Positions 11,576-22,900 of a stretch of 64,000 nt of DNA are shown here, piece by piece. Positions within the stretch are counted from its first letter, which is position 1. Each line of letters starts with the position of its first letter. The position numbers and the translations under genes are program-made. Source of the stretch: Irpex lacteus (lineage: Eukaryota > Basidiomycota > Agaricomycetes > Polyporales > Irpicaceae); NCBI GenBank assembly GCA_001986395.2, contig MQVO02000006.1:1-64000 (forward strand), in the 5' to 3' direction. Below the pieces are notes generated by a model. It was not told the origin of the DNA. It ran no database searches and saw nothing but the letters and a program-made list of their open reading frames with translations.

Positions 11576-14500
11576 ATGGCAGCCACCCAAGCCTCCTGGA
11601 CCCCCAACAAATATCCATCCGCTCGCCGGTCCGACCACGTTGACGTGTACAAGAGTAAGGCCAAGGGGGAAGTGCGTGTGCACGACCCATACGAATGGCT
11701 GGAGCACAACTCAGAGGAAACGGACAAGTGGACTACCGCCCAGGAAGCATTTACCAGGGAATATCTGGACAGGAACCCTGACCGTCAACCTCTCGAGGAC
11801 GAGATCAGAAAGAATACTGATTATGCAAAGGTACTCGGACCGAGGCAATATCGCGAGGCATAATTGGCTCATTAATTCATGAATATGTCGTTTAGTTCTC
11901 GCAACCAGTCCTCAAGGACGATGGTCGCTGGTACTGGTACTACAACAGCGGGTTACAAGCTCAGTCCGGTACGTCTCCGTGATGTAGCAGTCGACACAGT
12001 CAAATTTCATGTCATAAATAGTGATATACCGATCAAAGGACGGTACCCTTCCGACCTTCTCTGGCAAGGAAGAGCCTGGAGGAGAGGTGTTCTTCGACGT
12101 TCGTATCATTCACGAAACTCGCATACACATGGAAATGACTGACGTGTTTCAAATGCATCTCTCGCACGCGATAATCATGTACAATGCGCCACTTTGCGCC
12201 CAACCTTCAGCCCAACCTCCTTTCCAAGGATGGCACAGCCGCACTGAGTGCAACGGCCTTTTCTCGATCTGGCGAATATTTCGCGTATGGCATATCGCGT
12301 TCCGTAGGTTCCTTCTTGACATACCATCAACATGATTTAGATACACGTCACTTACCTAGCTTGCAGGGTAGCGACTTCTTCACTATTTACATCCGTCCAA
12401 CCTCTGCACCTCTAGCCGCAATCGATGGCAACGAGGTCTCGCATGATACCCATCGTTTGAGTGATGAAATCAGATTTGTCAAGTTCTCTAGCATCTCGTG
12501 GACGAAGGATTCCAAAGGCTTCTTCTATCAGGTACGAGACGGTCGATTTAACCCCTGCTCATCCTAATCTCTATTATCATCTTCACTCACGGTGTCTCGT
12601 GACATTGTATCCGCATTGACAACTTTCAACTTTCAATGTAGCGCTATCCCGAGCGCAAGTCTCATGGCGCGGCTAGCCAAGACCTGGCTGGTACCGAGAC
12701 TGATAGCGACACGAATGCTATGTTGTATTACCACCGAGTGGGAACACCACAATGTGAGTGTCTACTTCGTATGTCACGCTGCGCTTTGATGAATTGGTTC
12801 TGTTCATAGCGAAAGACATTCTGGTCTACAAGGACGATGCGAACCCAGAATGGTTCTGGGGCACTGACATCTCCGAAGTCGACGGGCGTTATCTCGTTCT
12901 GTCAGTGGCTAAGGATACCTCTCGGGTAATGCCATGTTCTCGGCCCTTAGAGACTACAACATAGCTCACAACCTTGCTTGCTCTCAGAAAAACCTGTTAT
13001 GGCTCACAGATCTCGAGAAAGAGTCCATTGGCCAGAATTTGACATTTGACAAGGTTGTCAACGAATTCGACGCAGCATATGATTAGTAGGGTCATGCATT
13101 TCCAAGAGCTTACTTTGCGTTATTCACGAAAGATGTATAGCATTGCCAACGATGGAACGAAGTTCTACTTCAAGACCAACAAGGATGCGCCTCAGTACAA
13201 GTTGGTCAGCATTGACATCGCATCTGAGAAGCGCGAGTTCAAGGAGGTTATACCCGAGGATAAGGACGCTCATCTGGAGGATGTCCTCGCGATCTCAGAC
13301 GACAAGCTTATCGTGGTATACAAGCGCAACGTCAGTCCCCCACCGCCACTACCCGCCGTGGCCATGAGTTCTCACCATTCTACAATAGGTCAAGGACGAA
13401 ATCTACGTCTACTCGACATCCGGAGAACGCCTTGCACGCGTGGCGCCAGACTTTGTGGCGCAGCGCAAGTTGGCGGTCGTCGGAAACAACCATGGTTCTT
13501 TGCTACCCTCACAGGTTTCACCAACCCCGGTATTGTTGCCAAGTATGACTTCACCGTGTCGGATGAGTCGAAGCGCTGGTCGACATACAGGACGACGTTC
13601 CTGAAAGGTCTGAAAGCGGAGGACTTTGAAGCTCAACAAGTTTGGTACGAGAGCAAGGACGGCACCAAAGTGCCGATGTTCATTGTGCGCCATAAAGATA
13701 CGGCATTTGACGGAACTGCCCCTGCTATTCAATACGGTTCGTTTCGTCTCCGTGGACAGCTTTCCTGACTGCGTCTAGAATCGCTAACGGAGCGCACGTT
13801 CAGGCTATGGAGGCTTCTCGATATCAATAAACCCGTTCTTCAGTGCTGCCATTCTCACATTCTTGCAGAGATACGGAGCTGTCCTGGCTGTTCCTAATAT
13901 CAGGGGTGGAGGTGAGTTCGGCGAGGAATGGCACCAGGGTGCCGTTAGAGAGAGGAAGGTGAACTGTTTCGATGACTTCATCGCCGCAACGTAAGTCCCT
14001 TATTACGTTCTAATGTCATCAAGAATTTACATTGTTCTTTGATATAGTGAGTACTTGGTGAAGAACAAGTATGCTGCACCAGGCAAGGTCGCTATTAATG
14101 GTGGTTCGAACGGTGGTCTGTTGGTCGCTGCATGTGTCAACCGTGCTCCAGAAGGCTTGTTAGGCGCTGCAATCGCTGAAGTGGGCGTGCTTGACTTGCT
14201 GAAGGTATATACGTCACACAGCGCCGGTCCGCGGTTTTGCTGACACGGTGTACAGTTCGCGGATTTCACCATTGGCCGTGCTTGGGTGTCTGATTACGGT
14301 GATCCCCATAACCCTGAGGATTTCGACTTCATCTACCCAATCTCGCCTGTGCACAACGTTCCGACCGACAGGACGCTTCCACCTACCATATTGCTGACTG
14401 CAGACCGTTAGTGTCGTCTTTCACGATTCAATGTTACCACTAACCCACTAACCTTCGTGCCATAGACGACGACCGGGTTGTACCTTTGCACTCGTTCAAA

Positions 14501-14749
14501 CACGCTGCTACTCTGCAGCACACTTTGCCTCACAACCCGCATCCTCTGCTAATCCGCATTGACAAGAAAGCTGGACATGGAGCGGGCAAGTCGACAGACA
14601 TGAGGTGCGTACCATCAGTACACATCGTGCTTATTGCAGCGCACTCATCTCCTGCAACGTTTGTACGCAGGATAAGGGAAGCTGCCGATAAATGGGGATT
14701 CGTTGTTCAATCGCTTGGCTTGAAGCCTTTGTCGCAAGGTCGCCTCTAA
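11576..14749 (+). CDS. Prolyl oligopeptidase (S9A serine peptidase)
   Basis: A cytosolic endopeptidase that cuts short peptides after proline. The N-terminal part has [18 protein letters not shown], typical of the S9A family, followed by the seven-bladed propeller region (about 11880-13740). The C-terminal alpha/beta hydrolase domain has [23 protein letters not shown] and the nucleophile serine in GGSNGG (near 14105). The catalytic aspartate is in [13 protein letters not shown] and the histidine in KAGHGAGK. More than ten introns; the joined frame is intact to the TAA at 14747-14749. About 730 residues from 11576. An in-frame ATG at 11465 would add 37 arginine-rich residues resembling a mitochondrial presequence, but the TATA box at 11441 argues against its use in the main mRNA. 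Agarics have a housekeeping form and, in some species, a cyclic-peptide form. Nothing here links this copy to a peptide cluster, so it is read as housekeeping. Confidence 0.93.
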
Positions 14750-15128
14750 TGTCATAAGTTTGCGACAGTGGTCTCTTGTTTGCGGGCCAATGTTTGTCGA
14801 GCTGGAAGGACACTAGTACATTAGTAGTATCCCGAGGTCTACCAGATTGGACCACCCCTTGGTACCCGAGATGAATTTTACGTGACAATTGGAGCCAAGT
14901 TCCTGTTTCTTGGATGATTGTCGTCCACATGCAGACTGGGTACACAATCTCAGCTTCTGGCAGAAGTCGAATAAAGTTGGTCATCCGTGGCAATAATAAA
15001 GCCTTTGCACCTTGTAAGGACTGTGAGGCTCATCTGGTCTCGCCGAAGGTATGCGGGACAGGGCCAAATAAATGTCAATAGAACGGCTACAGCCGATGCC
15101 CTCGTCATGAGCGTCTATCGACCATAAC
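14750..15128. other. Intergenic between prolyl oligopeptidase and IF3
   Basis: No gene with support. Open frames on the minus strand here lack codon bias or domains. The stretch should hold the oligopeptidase 3' end and the IF3 promoter. Confidence 0.4.
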
Positions 15129-15830
15129 ATGGCTTTACGAGGTACGTTTATGCTGGTATCCCACTCTTCCTTGTTCGAAGTCATCTCATCGTGCACTGCA
15201 ACAACTAGCTTTACAAAAATATTCTGGCTCAGGCCTCCGCCCGTCCTCATTACTGTCGCCAAGATGGCTTGCACTACTTCCACCTCTGCATACCCATGCA
15301 GAACCTACCTGCGTAACGCGTCGATTCCAGTCGAAAAGGCCATGCTGGTCGATAGAGAAACACAAAAGTTGACTGGGCCCTTTAGCTTGGAGACTATTCT
15401 GGCGGGTCGTGCTCGAGCAGAGAACGGCAGGTGGTTAGAAGCAGCGGAGTTGGTGACCGAGACCCCAGAACCCATCGTCAAATACATCAACGTTCGCGAG
15501 GAGTATATGAGGGCAAAGGCACAACACCAGAAAGATAGAGAGAACGCGAAGGCGAGGAAGACGAAGGAGATTCAGCTGACTTTCCAGACGGCGGATTCTG
15601 ACATGGCGCACAAACTGAAGAAGGCGAGGGAGGCTTTGGAGCAACGTAGTAAAGTCACCATCACCTACTCGAACAAGAAGGGGGCCGCGAGATTGCAGGA
15701 GAACGACATAAATACGAAGTTGGCCAAGACAGTCGAGCTATTGGCGGACGTGGGGAAGGAATCCAAGCCCCATACTATCTTACCTAACGGCATGGCAGTA
15801 ATCTATCTAGAACCCTCATCGTCCAAATGA
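15129..15830 (+). CDS. Mitochondrial translation initiation factor IF-3
   Basis: IF3 binds the small mitochondrial ribosomal subunit and keeps the subunits apart before initiation. The IF3 N-terminal domain begins RNASIPVEKAMLVDRE (near 15313), with TGPFSLETIL. The C-terminal domain shows KEIQLTFQTADSDMAHKLKKAREAL (listed here in part), like the bacterial KEIKL...DLETKLR pattern. The end is TGA at 15828-15830. From the ATG at 15129 the leader is long. A splice from GTACGT at 15142 to an AG at 15207-15208 would give an arginine-rich leader closer to a presequence, but in another frame. The true start is therefore unsure; 15264 is a further in-frame ATG. About 180-230 residues, normal for fungal mitochondrial IF3. 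Confidence 0.8.
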   Translation: MALRGTFMLVSHSSLFEVISSCTATTSFTKIFWLRPPPVLITVAKMACTTSTSAYPCRTYLRNASIPVEKAMLVDRETQKLTGPFSLETILAGRARAENGRWLEAAELVTETPEPIVKYINVREEYMRAKAQHQKDRENAKARKTKEIQLTFQTADSDMAHKLKKAREALEQRSKVTITYSNKKGAARLQENDINTKLAKTVELLADVGKESKPHTILPNGMAVIYLEPSSSK

Positions 15831-15904
15831 TTAATGTCCTATACTTCATTCGCGTCTTAATTATGTATCATATCATTGATATTCGCTATACTCTGGATGC
15901 GTTA

Positions 15905-18663
15905 CTAAGAATCACATTTCTTCGAAACCCAACGTCTGGTCCGTCTCCGTCTGACAGGCAAGCCACGAGTTTTGGTCGTAGGTAACCGGAGAGGAGAGAA
16001 TGGTTGCTTGACTTCGGGAAAGACAAACGGGGGAAGGCACGGTTCCACGACAGCGTCCTGATCACGAGTAGCCTCCGGTAAACGACCCACAAAGAGAGGC
16101 CGATACGCTAGTGGGATGGGATACCCGGTTGCTATCATCGCCCTCCCGACTTCCTGCAGCAAAGGCGACCACTGTCGAGACATAGTACGCCTTACCGCGA
16201 ACCTCTGCAAAGCCCAGCGCAATGTTCGGTTATAGCCACGAGCACCGCGCTTGACATGGCGGCGTAATGGGGAGCGGAAGAGCCGTAGGATTGCATTGAA
16301 GAATCTGGCATCGGGAACAGGTGCTCGAGCTTTGATACGTGCCGCTACTGTAGCATCGACATTGCGGGTCTGGAATGCGGATGAGATGACCTGATGACCA
16401 CCGGACAACATCGAGTGGAAGAGCCACACCGCCATCTTGCGACCTGCTGAACGCCTAAACGCCGGATTTGCGGAAATCTGCTTCTTCTGGTAGATGAAAC
16501 GAGCCCAACCATGCACATAAGGCTTCAAGGGGCTCTGCGTCGGTTCCTCTGTGAGGTTGCGGGAGTTATCCGCCAAACGGTACACATGTCCAGCCTCAGC
16601 GGCGTAGCACTGAATCATCGCGGTATACGCATGTATTGGGAGCGTCCAAGGGTCGACGTCAGAAGCCGACTGGGGGTTCCAGCTAGCACGTTCAGCCTCC
16701 TGCGCAAGAATCCAGACCCGTTCCGCAAGGCCAGTCTTTCCTGCCTTCGCCAGTGCGTTGATCAGGACGGAGAAGAATCGAGGACCTAACTGAACAGCTC
16801 TGCGGAGGCACTCCTCCTTGGACTGCTTCAATAGAGTTTTGCGCTCCTCTGGAGTAATGATACCCCAAGAAGGGTGGTCGACGCCAGCAAGCTCTGGAAG
16901 GATCTTGAAGAGGAGCTCAACAACGACCTCAGGCCTTCCAGTAGACGTGAGATGAGTGATATATGTCACAAGGGTATGCACGTCCGCTGACAAGAACGTG
17001 GAGAGGGACTGTAATTCCTTGGGCACCTCGAATTCTGTCTTCGTAATCTTTTTAAGCCTCGCGTGAACTTGGGTAGTGCCTTCGGGTACTCTACATCTGG
17101 TCTTCGCAGCCGACTGCTGTCCGCAGCATCAGTCAACAGGTGGCTGATGTCGCTGTTCCGGCGAAGGACGTCGAGTGCAGCCTGACTTATGTCGAGCCGT
17201 CGTAGTCGAGTCCCATTGTGAAGGAGAATATTGGCGGTGGTTGCGTTCAATATCCGCCGTTGAGCCATGTGATCCAACACCTTTTTCGACGCCTGCCTGG
17301 GAGCCATGCGATGGCGCAGCGAATAATGGAGGAGAGAGTTACAGGATCGAGTATCGAACGGATGCACCCTTGTCTTGAGGGAGGTGACCATGCGGGAGAG
17401 GCAACGGTGAAAATGGGTATATGCGTTGACAGCGGCCTCCTTTCCGTTCAGTTGGACTTCAACGGCATGAGCGGTCTTCGGGCAATTGTACAGTGTCGTG
17501 ATGAGGGAGGAGGCACTACCAAAGTGTAACTGGTCGTGATCAGTCAGTGATGCTAGATTGGCAAGTGCCTGCAAGGACGCTTGTAGGTATTCTTCGCCAC
17601 CTGGGTCGTCGGTGTCTCGTCGGAACGCGTCACGTATCTCACTCGTTATGGCAGTGAGGAGCTGCAGCCGAGGATACGGTGGCGTGGCGTTTTGCTGTTG
17701 GACAGCGACGGTCGATGTAGAAATATTCTTCTGAGCGTGCAAAGTAGGATAACTTTGGATGACGGTGTCCGAAGGATTGACGATGCGATGGTCAGAGGTC
17801 CCATCCGAGGTGCCTTGGGTCTGGTCCCGAGCCTGTGCTTCCTTGAGAGCTTTATACTTCTGCCAATCCTTTACGAGCAAGACGAAAAGCAGAGAAGCAA
17901 CAATGATCTCCCCTTGCATGATGCACGAGTATATCAAGTTCTCGTACATACGCTCTGTACGTTTCTGTCCAAACCTTCTGGCACAGGCTAATATGCTTTG
18001 GGCTGCCGCAATTCCAGAATGGCCGAGATGGGAAGGAATGTCGTTGATCTTAGGCTTGAACGACGCCCGACCCTTCACCTTGTCCAAGAGCTGCGATGGA
18101 TCGAGGGGAGTCCGCGAGCGCAAAGAGACTGAACAATGGCTTCCGTTGTTCTTCTGTGGATACGAATGTTCTGCTGCATCATGAGTTCTGTGTACTTGGC
18201 TGCCTGATTTGAGAAGCCTTGGCGAACTAGCTTGTGGAGGAAACTGTGAGCGGCCAGGCGCGGAGAAACTGAACGACCGAAACTGATGTGTTCAGGAGGT
18301 GAGGGAGTGTCCCGAGGACGAACTTCATCTTGGTTTGTTGGATGGGTAAGACTAGACGAGGAGCCAGGAAATGTGGAGTAGTGGAGGGAGTTGACAATGT
18401 ACAAGGCCTCTCTCGGGGAGCACATGCGCACTGCTTGAGCGGCAGCGCGTGATAGTTGAGGGGAGGACAGATGTTCCGAGTAATGGCGCGAGGGGACCCA
18501 TACTGGATGGCAATACTGAGTGAATCGTGCGAAGTGTAATGGAGGGCCACCAGAGAAGGCCGTGCGGTTTCGAGAAGTTGTAGCCGTCCACAGAGAGTTG
18601 TGTCTCGGGCGGAGGTGACTTGAGGTTCTGTGAGCACGGAAAATGAGCTAACGTAGGTTGCAT
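15905..18663 (-). CDS. PPR-like mitochondrial protein, reading frame interrupted
   Basis: Long helical-repeat protein with pentatricopeptide-like units, for example FLHKLVRQGFSNQAAKYTEL, RMYENLIYSCIMQGEIIVAS and RFFSVLINALAKAGKTGLAE. Such proteins usually bind organellar RNA, and the arginine/serine-rich start region fits mitochondrial import. Three frames must be joined. One stretch, down to about 18115, ends in QSLCARG. The second (to about 17055) starts in TPLDPSQLLDKVKG. The third runs to the TGA at 15905-15907. The second join coincides with a run of five T at 17049-17053 (A on the coding strand), where six would keep the frame open. No intron fits either join. The start is unresolved; an ATG at 18663 is one candidate. 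It may be a real gene with sequence errors or a recent pseudogene. Target RNA unknown. Confidence 0.6.
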
Positions 18664-19097
18664 GAAGGCTATAGAACACACGTCGCAGATCTAGTAGCAG
18701 TCCATCTCACGCCTGTAGTGCAATGCAGATTGTGCCATGTCCTAGACTTGGCTGTTGTGGACCAAATGCATTGCATGTATTGCGCATAACTAGTCGGTAA
18801 GATGCGGTCAGATTACTCGTCCGCTCAGCGGAATGTTGACCACTCACCAGACAGCTGCAAAGCTCAGCGTCTGAGTAAAAGGCACTGCGTGTGCGCCGTC
18901 TTCCAACTGCTGAGCGTCGAGGACGGCGATGGACGAAGAATACGGTGGTTGAGTGCAGACGATTCGGAGCGTTAGAGGAAATTCACGGTGTAACTGACTT
19001 GGGCGTCTCCAAACATAGGCTGCTTTGACACCTTCACTCCCGCCGCCATCATCCTGAACAGTGTATTCGACGTCGCACACGACTAGCAACAACTGAA
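18664..19097. other. Intergenic, divergent promoter of the PPR-like and SPT4 genes
   Basis: Shared upstream region. A minus-strand frame of 108 codons (18844-19170) overlaps the first SPT4 exon and has no recognisable domain, so it is not called. Confidence 0.4.
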
Positions 19098-19574
19098 ATG
19101 TCTCAGGGACAAGCCGCAATCCCGTCTCAGCCTCGTGCCAAAGCTCTCCGAGCATGCCTGCTCTGTTCAATCATACAGACTCCGGCGGACTTTCGCAGGA
19201 TCGGCTGCCCGAATTGCGAGGAGCTAATGCAGGTTCGCCAGTTATCCGCACACCTAGAGTTCATCCAACTTACAGAATCTCTGGTATCCAGATGAAAGGC
19301 TACGCTGACAGAATTCAAGCGTGCACCACTACACACTTTGACGGAATCATTGCAGTCATCGACCCCGAGACTAGCTGGGTGGCAAGGTGGCAGAGAACAT
19401 GTGTGTGGTTATTGGCTTTCCATATGACAATACTTACTGATGTGTCATGTAGCCAAGTACGTCCGGGGAATGTATGCTGTTCGAGTAAAAGGCAGAATAC
19501 CAGAAGACGTAGAAGCCGAACTCGACAGTAGAGGAATCAAGTACAGACCTCGAGACCAAATAGAGATGGATTAG
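19098..19574 (+). CDS. SPT4: Transcription elongation factor SPT4
   Basis: Small zinc-finger subunit of the Spt4-Spt5 (DSIF) complex, which clamps RNA polymerase II during elongation. The protein reads LRACLLCSIIQT...IGCPNCEELMQ, giving the four zinc cysteines as two CxxC pairs. After an intron it continues MKGYADRIQACTTTHFDGII and WVARWQRTSKYVRGMYAV, then the Spt5-binding end RVKGRIPEDVEAEL. Two introns (donor after ELMQ, acceptor before MKGY; and within the TSK codon). About 120 residues, the family norm, with stop TAG at 19572-19574. Nothing is missing. Confidence 0.95.
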
Positions 19575-19942
19575 TCTCCTTGGTCGATTCCTCTGTGGTC
19601 TGTTTCCTTCACTACTGTGCTTGTACTCATCTGTCTGTGTAATACTACATACCATTCTGTTCAGCAGTGTCGATACGAGCGGGTCTCATAGAGGCTTGTG
19701 AAGGTGACAATGAGTATTGAAATATGATACATGAACTATGGATAGTACAGCACAATGTACGTGCAATGTCAAGGTGTGGCCAATTCTCGTCAAGTTTTCG
19801 CAGATCGGTGCATGAAGCAGTCCTACAACCTAAAGCCAACCGATACGTATGATATGATACACAAATTAGAGGTGGAACAAAAATATGCAATGATCCAACC
19901 GGAGTCCAGTATCCCATTATAGAACCAAGAGAGAATGTCGTG
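19575..19942. other. Intergenic, convergent 3' ends of SPT4 and MED13
   Basis: AT-rich spacer between two converging genes. No gene or RNA structure seen. Confidence 0.4.
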
Positions 19943-22900
19943 TTAATCCGCAATGGCATCGCTGCGACTCAGGGCCGAAGAAATGGCCTCCAGCGCAGCG
20001 AGGTGGAAAGGTAGTATTTGGTCCACGCTCAGCTTCCATCGGTACCGCGTCAGGATAGCGAGCTCGTGGAAGTTGCGTGTGACATCGTTGAGTGTGTCAT
20101 TGTCGGGTATAGTGTGGCTTGCGTGTACTGAACGCATTGTATGTAGGAGGTTTAGGTGGAGCATAGAGATGGGGATGTAGTCAGTGCCAGCCGGGACCTT
20201 GATGAGGGTGGTTGAGTGAAGCGATCGAATTTGCACCTCCTCGAGCGGCTTGTCCTCCTCTTTATCAGGGACGAATGGTGGCTCCATACTGCTGCCAGTG
20301 GAGGAGGAGGTCGCAAGCGGAATGTGATGTTGCACAACATAGAATGTGGACGAGATGTCGGCCAATACGACGCCAGAGGAATGCTTGGGAGTTCGATTGG
20401 GTGTGACGGGGCGCCTGTGAGAAGCTGAATCTTTCGACGCAAGGAAGTTCCACGGTTCCTCAAACTCTGCTACTATTAGTTGCATCTGTATGGGAGGCAA
20501 GTGCTGATTCTCAAGTGGCGCGGTACTCAGCCGGACGGTCCACACTACGTTATGAAGCTTTTGAGTGCTATGAATCATGTCCAAGTAATGGCAGTTACGT
20601 ACTATGCAATTCGTTGACGGGCATTGCCCCAAGCCTGGACACGATGATCCGCCATTCCACGTGGGCCTTCTTCGCCATGACCATGGCAAAATCCCAGACG
20701 TTGTTCACAACAAACTGATCAGAATCGTCGTCTGGCACCAACCAAGCCCGCAGATCGTGCGCGTCGCCACTTTGGTCAATACAGGCAGCAAATAGCCATT
20801 TGCCGCACTCGGAGACCCGATAGCCAACATGGAGCATGTAATGTCTATCTGCGACATCCAGAGTACTCGGATGGGCCTCCAAGGAGAACGTCACTTTCCG
20901 TGTTGTGGATCGAGTCAGGGCGAAAGCGGGTTCACTGAACAGCGCCCGCGCTTTCTCTCCCGCGGGAAGCAAAGCTCGCGACATAGTCCTATCAGTGGGC
21001 AACAAGGCCCTGTTGTATACCGCATCAGCGACGGCCTCCAAACCGCCATACTTCAGAGCTGGGTCATGGAGGGCCCCAAGGATCAGTGGTTCGGGAAGAA
21101 GATGCATCAAAATTGGCGCATCAGGATATGTCTTCTTGACTTTCTTCATAGCGGAGAATATGTGACGCAACGACGATGACGCCAAGTTCATCATCTTGGT
21201 TGGCGTGACTATATAGAAGACCATGGGTGCCTCGAGTTCCGGGAGGCTGGCCACAAATGAGGCTAACACATAGTTAGCACGGACGGAAGAGTTGTCATGA
21301 GTATACACACCTAGAGTCTTCCTGAACGCTGGATCAAATGTCACAGGAACAAGGCCATCTCGCGTGCATGTCGCGGTTCGACCAAGCGTATGTGTGCCAT
21401 AGTTCTTGGCCTGTAATCTAGTCAGATTTAGTCTTTCTAAGTGCGCAACATTGCTCACCTTATACACTGCCGAAAGCTTGTCTAGCCATTCGGTGATGCG
21501 CGTTTCAGTCTCATCGTCACTTCCCTCGAAGAAAGTATAGACGGTCAGGCGTTTGCTGCCCGCTCTCGGGTATAAACCGAGCTTCTCCCAGAAGCGCAGA
21601 GCCGGTGGTAAGACCTGAATCACACCGTCCGACTTTGCCACCGTCAACGAGGGAGAGGAGAGTTCCTGCATGTCATCTGTCCGCACATGTCAGTGCCTAC
21701 CATTCGCCTTATACGAATGTAGCTTACCTGCAACGAAAGTACTGCCGATTGTCTGAGGCGATGACACCCCCTCCACAGAGCTAAGTAGCTTGCTTGCAGC
21801 ACGCACGTCAGACATCCAGATCTCATTATCAGCCTTACAACTTCCTTGTGCAGCGAGCAAGGCAGCCTGCCAACATTCGCCCCACACACTATTTTCCACA
21901 ACCTCCTTGATCAGGATCTGTGCAGCACCTTCCAGGGCCTTAGAACGTTCGGACGGGGCGCCAAGATTGGCAGCAGGAGAAACAGGCGTTGGTGCAGAGA
22001 TAATAGGGGCTGCCATGCCTATGGCAGCTTCGGGATCTGTTCCAGGAGGTCGCAGTGGTGTACATAGTGGTAACAGATATTGGTGCTGGAACTGAGTCTG
22101 AAGAAGACTGGGACCTAAAGGCAAATACGACGGCGGTGGCGTGTGCGCACGAGAGACTGAACGACTTCGGTCTTCATCCATGGCATCGTCATCGTCGAGG
22201 TCTGTTTCAGATTGACCAGCATCGGGGTCAGAATCAGGTTCCTCCGGTACAGACTCGCTTGCCCATTCTTCGTGCTCGCGGAGCCAAGCTGCCGTCCTTT
22301 TGTCCTCGCGCTCGTCCTGGTCAGTACCAAGCCGTTTGCGCTTCGCACCGGCCAGCCGACGAACGATACCAATGCGTGGATCTGTAGCAGTACGATACGA
22401 TATATGCCAGCCAAATCCTGAAGATCCCAACGAGACAGGCTCTTCCTCCTCCGGCGGCGGTGTAGCCATCGCAAACTTGCCCAACGCGTATTTTCCATCA
22501 GCGGCCTTGTGACTTTGGGCAAATGGAATGGGATCAAAGCTGCTAGAGACGGAGCTGCTGACGGAGCTTCGACGGATATGAACTGACTGCAGTTGGTCTG
22601 CCAATTGAACTGACGGTGTGACAGGAGCAGAGTGGGAGGGGGGAGTTTGTATCGGTGTGGAAGGCAATAAATCAGGAGGTAGAGCAATAGCTGGAGTAGG
22701 TGCACCATAGAACGCCGGTGTCATCCCTTCAGCCTTCAGCCAAGGTATCGGCTGGGCTTGAGTGGCGGTGAATGGAGGACCGGGCCCCGAAGTTTGATTA
22801 CCATCGTGGGAAAGAGCATTTATGTGGCCAGAGGGAGCAGGCACAACCGCCGGTGTGAGTCCCGATGTGGCCAGTGTATTGGCTGCCTTGGTAGTCGTCG

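Noticed and set aside
18844..19170. Minus-strand frame of 108 codons upstream of and overlapping SPT4
   Set aside because: It overlaps the first exon of a certain gene and has no domain, splice context or recognisable family.
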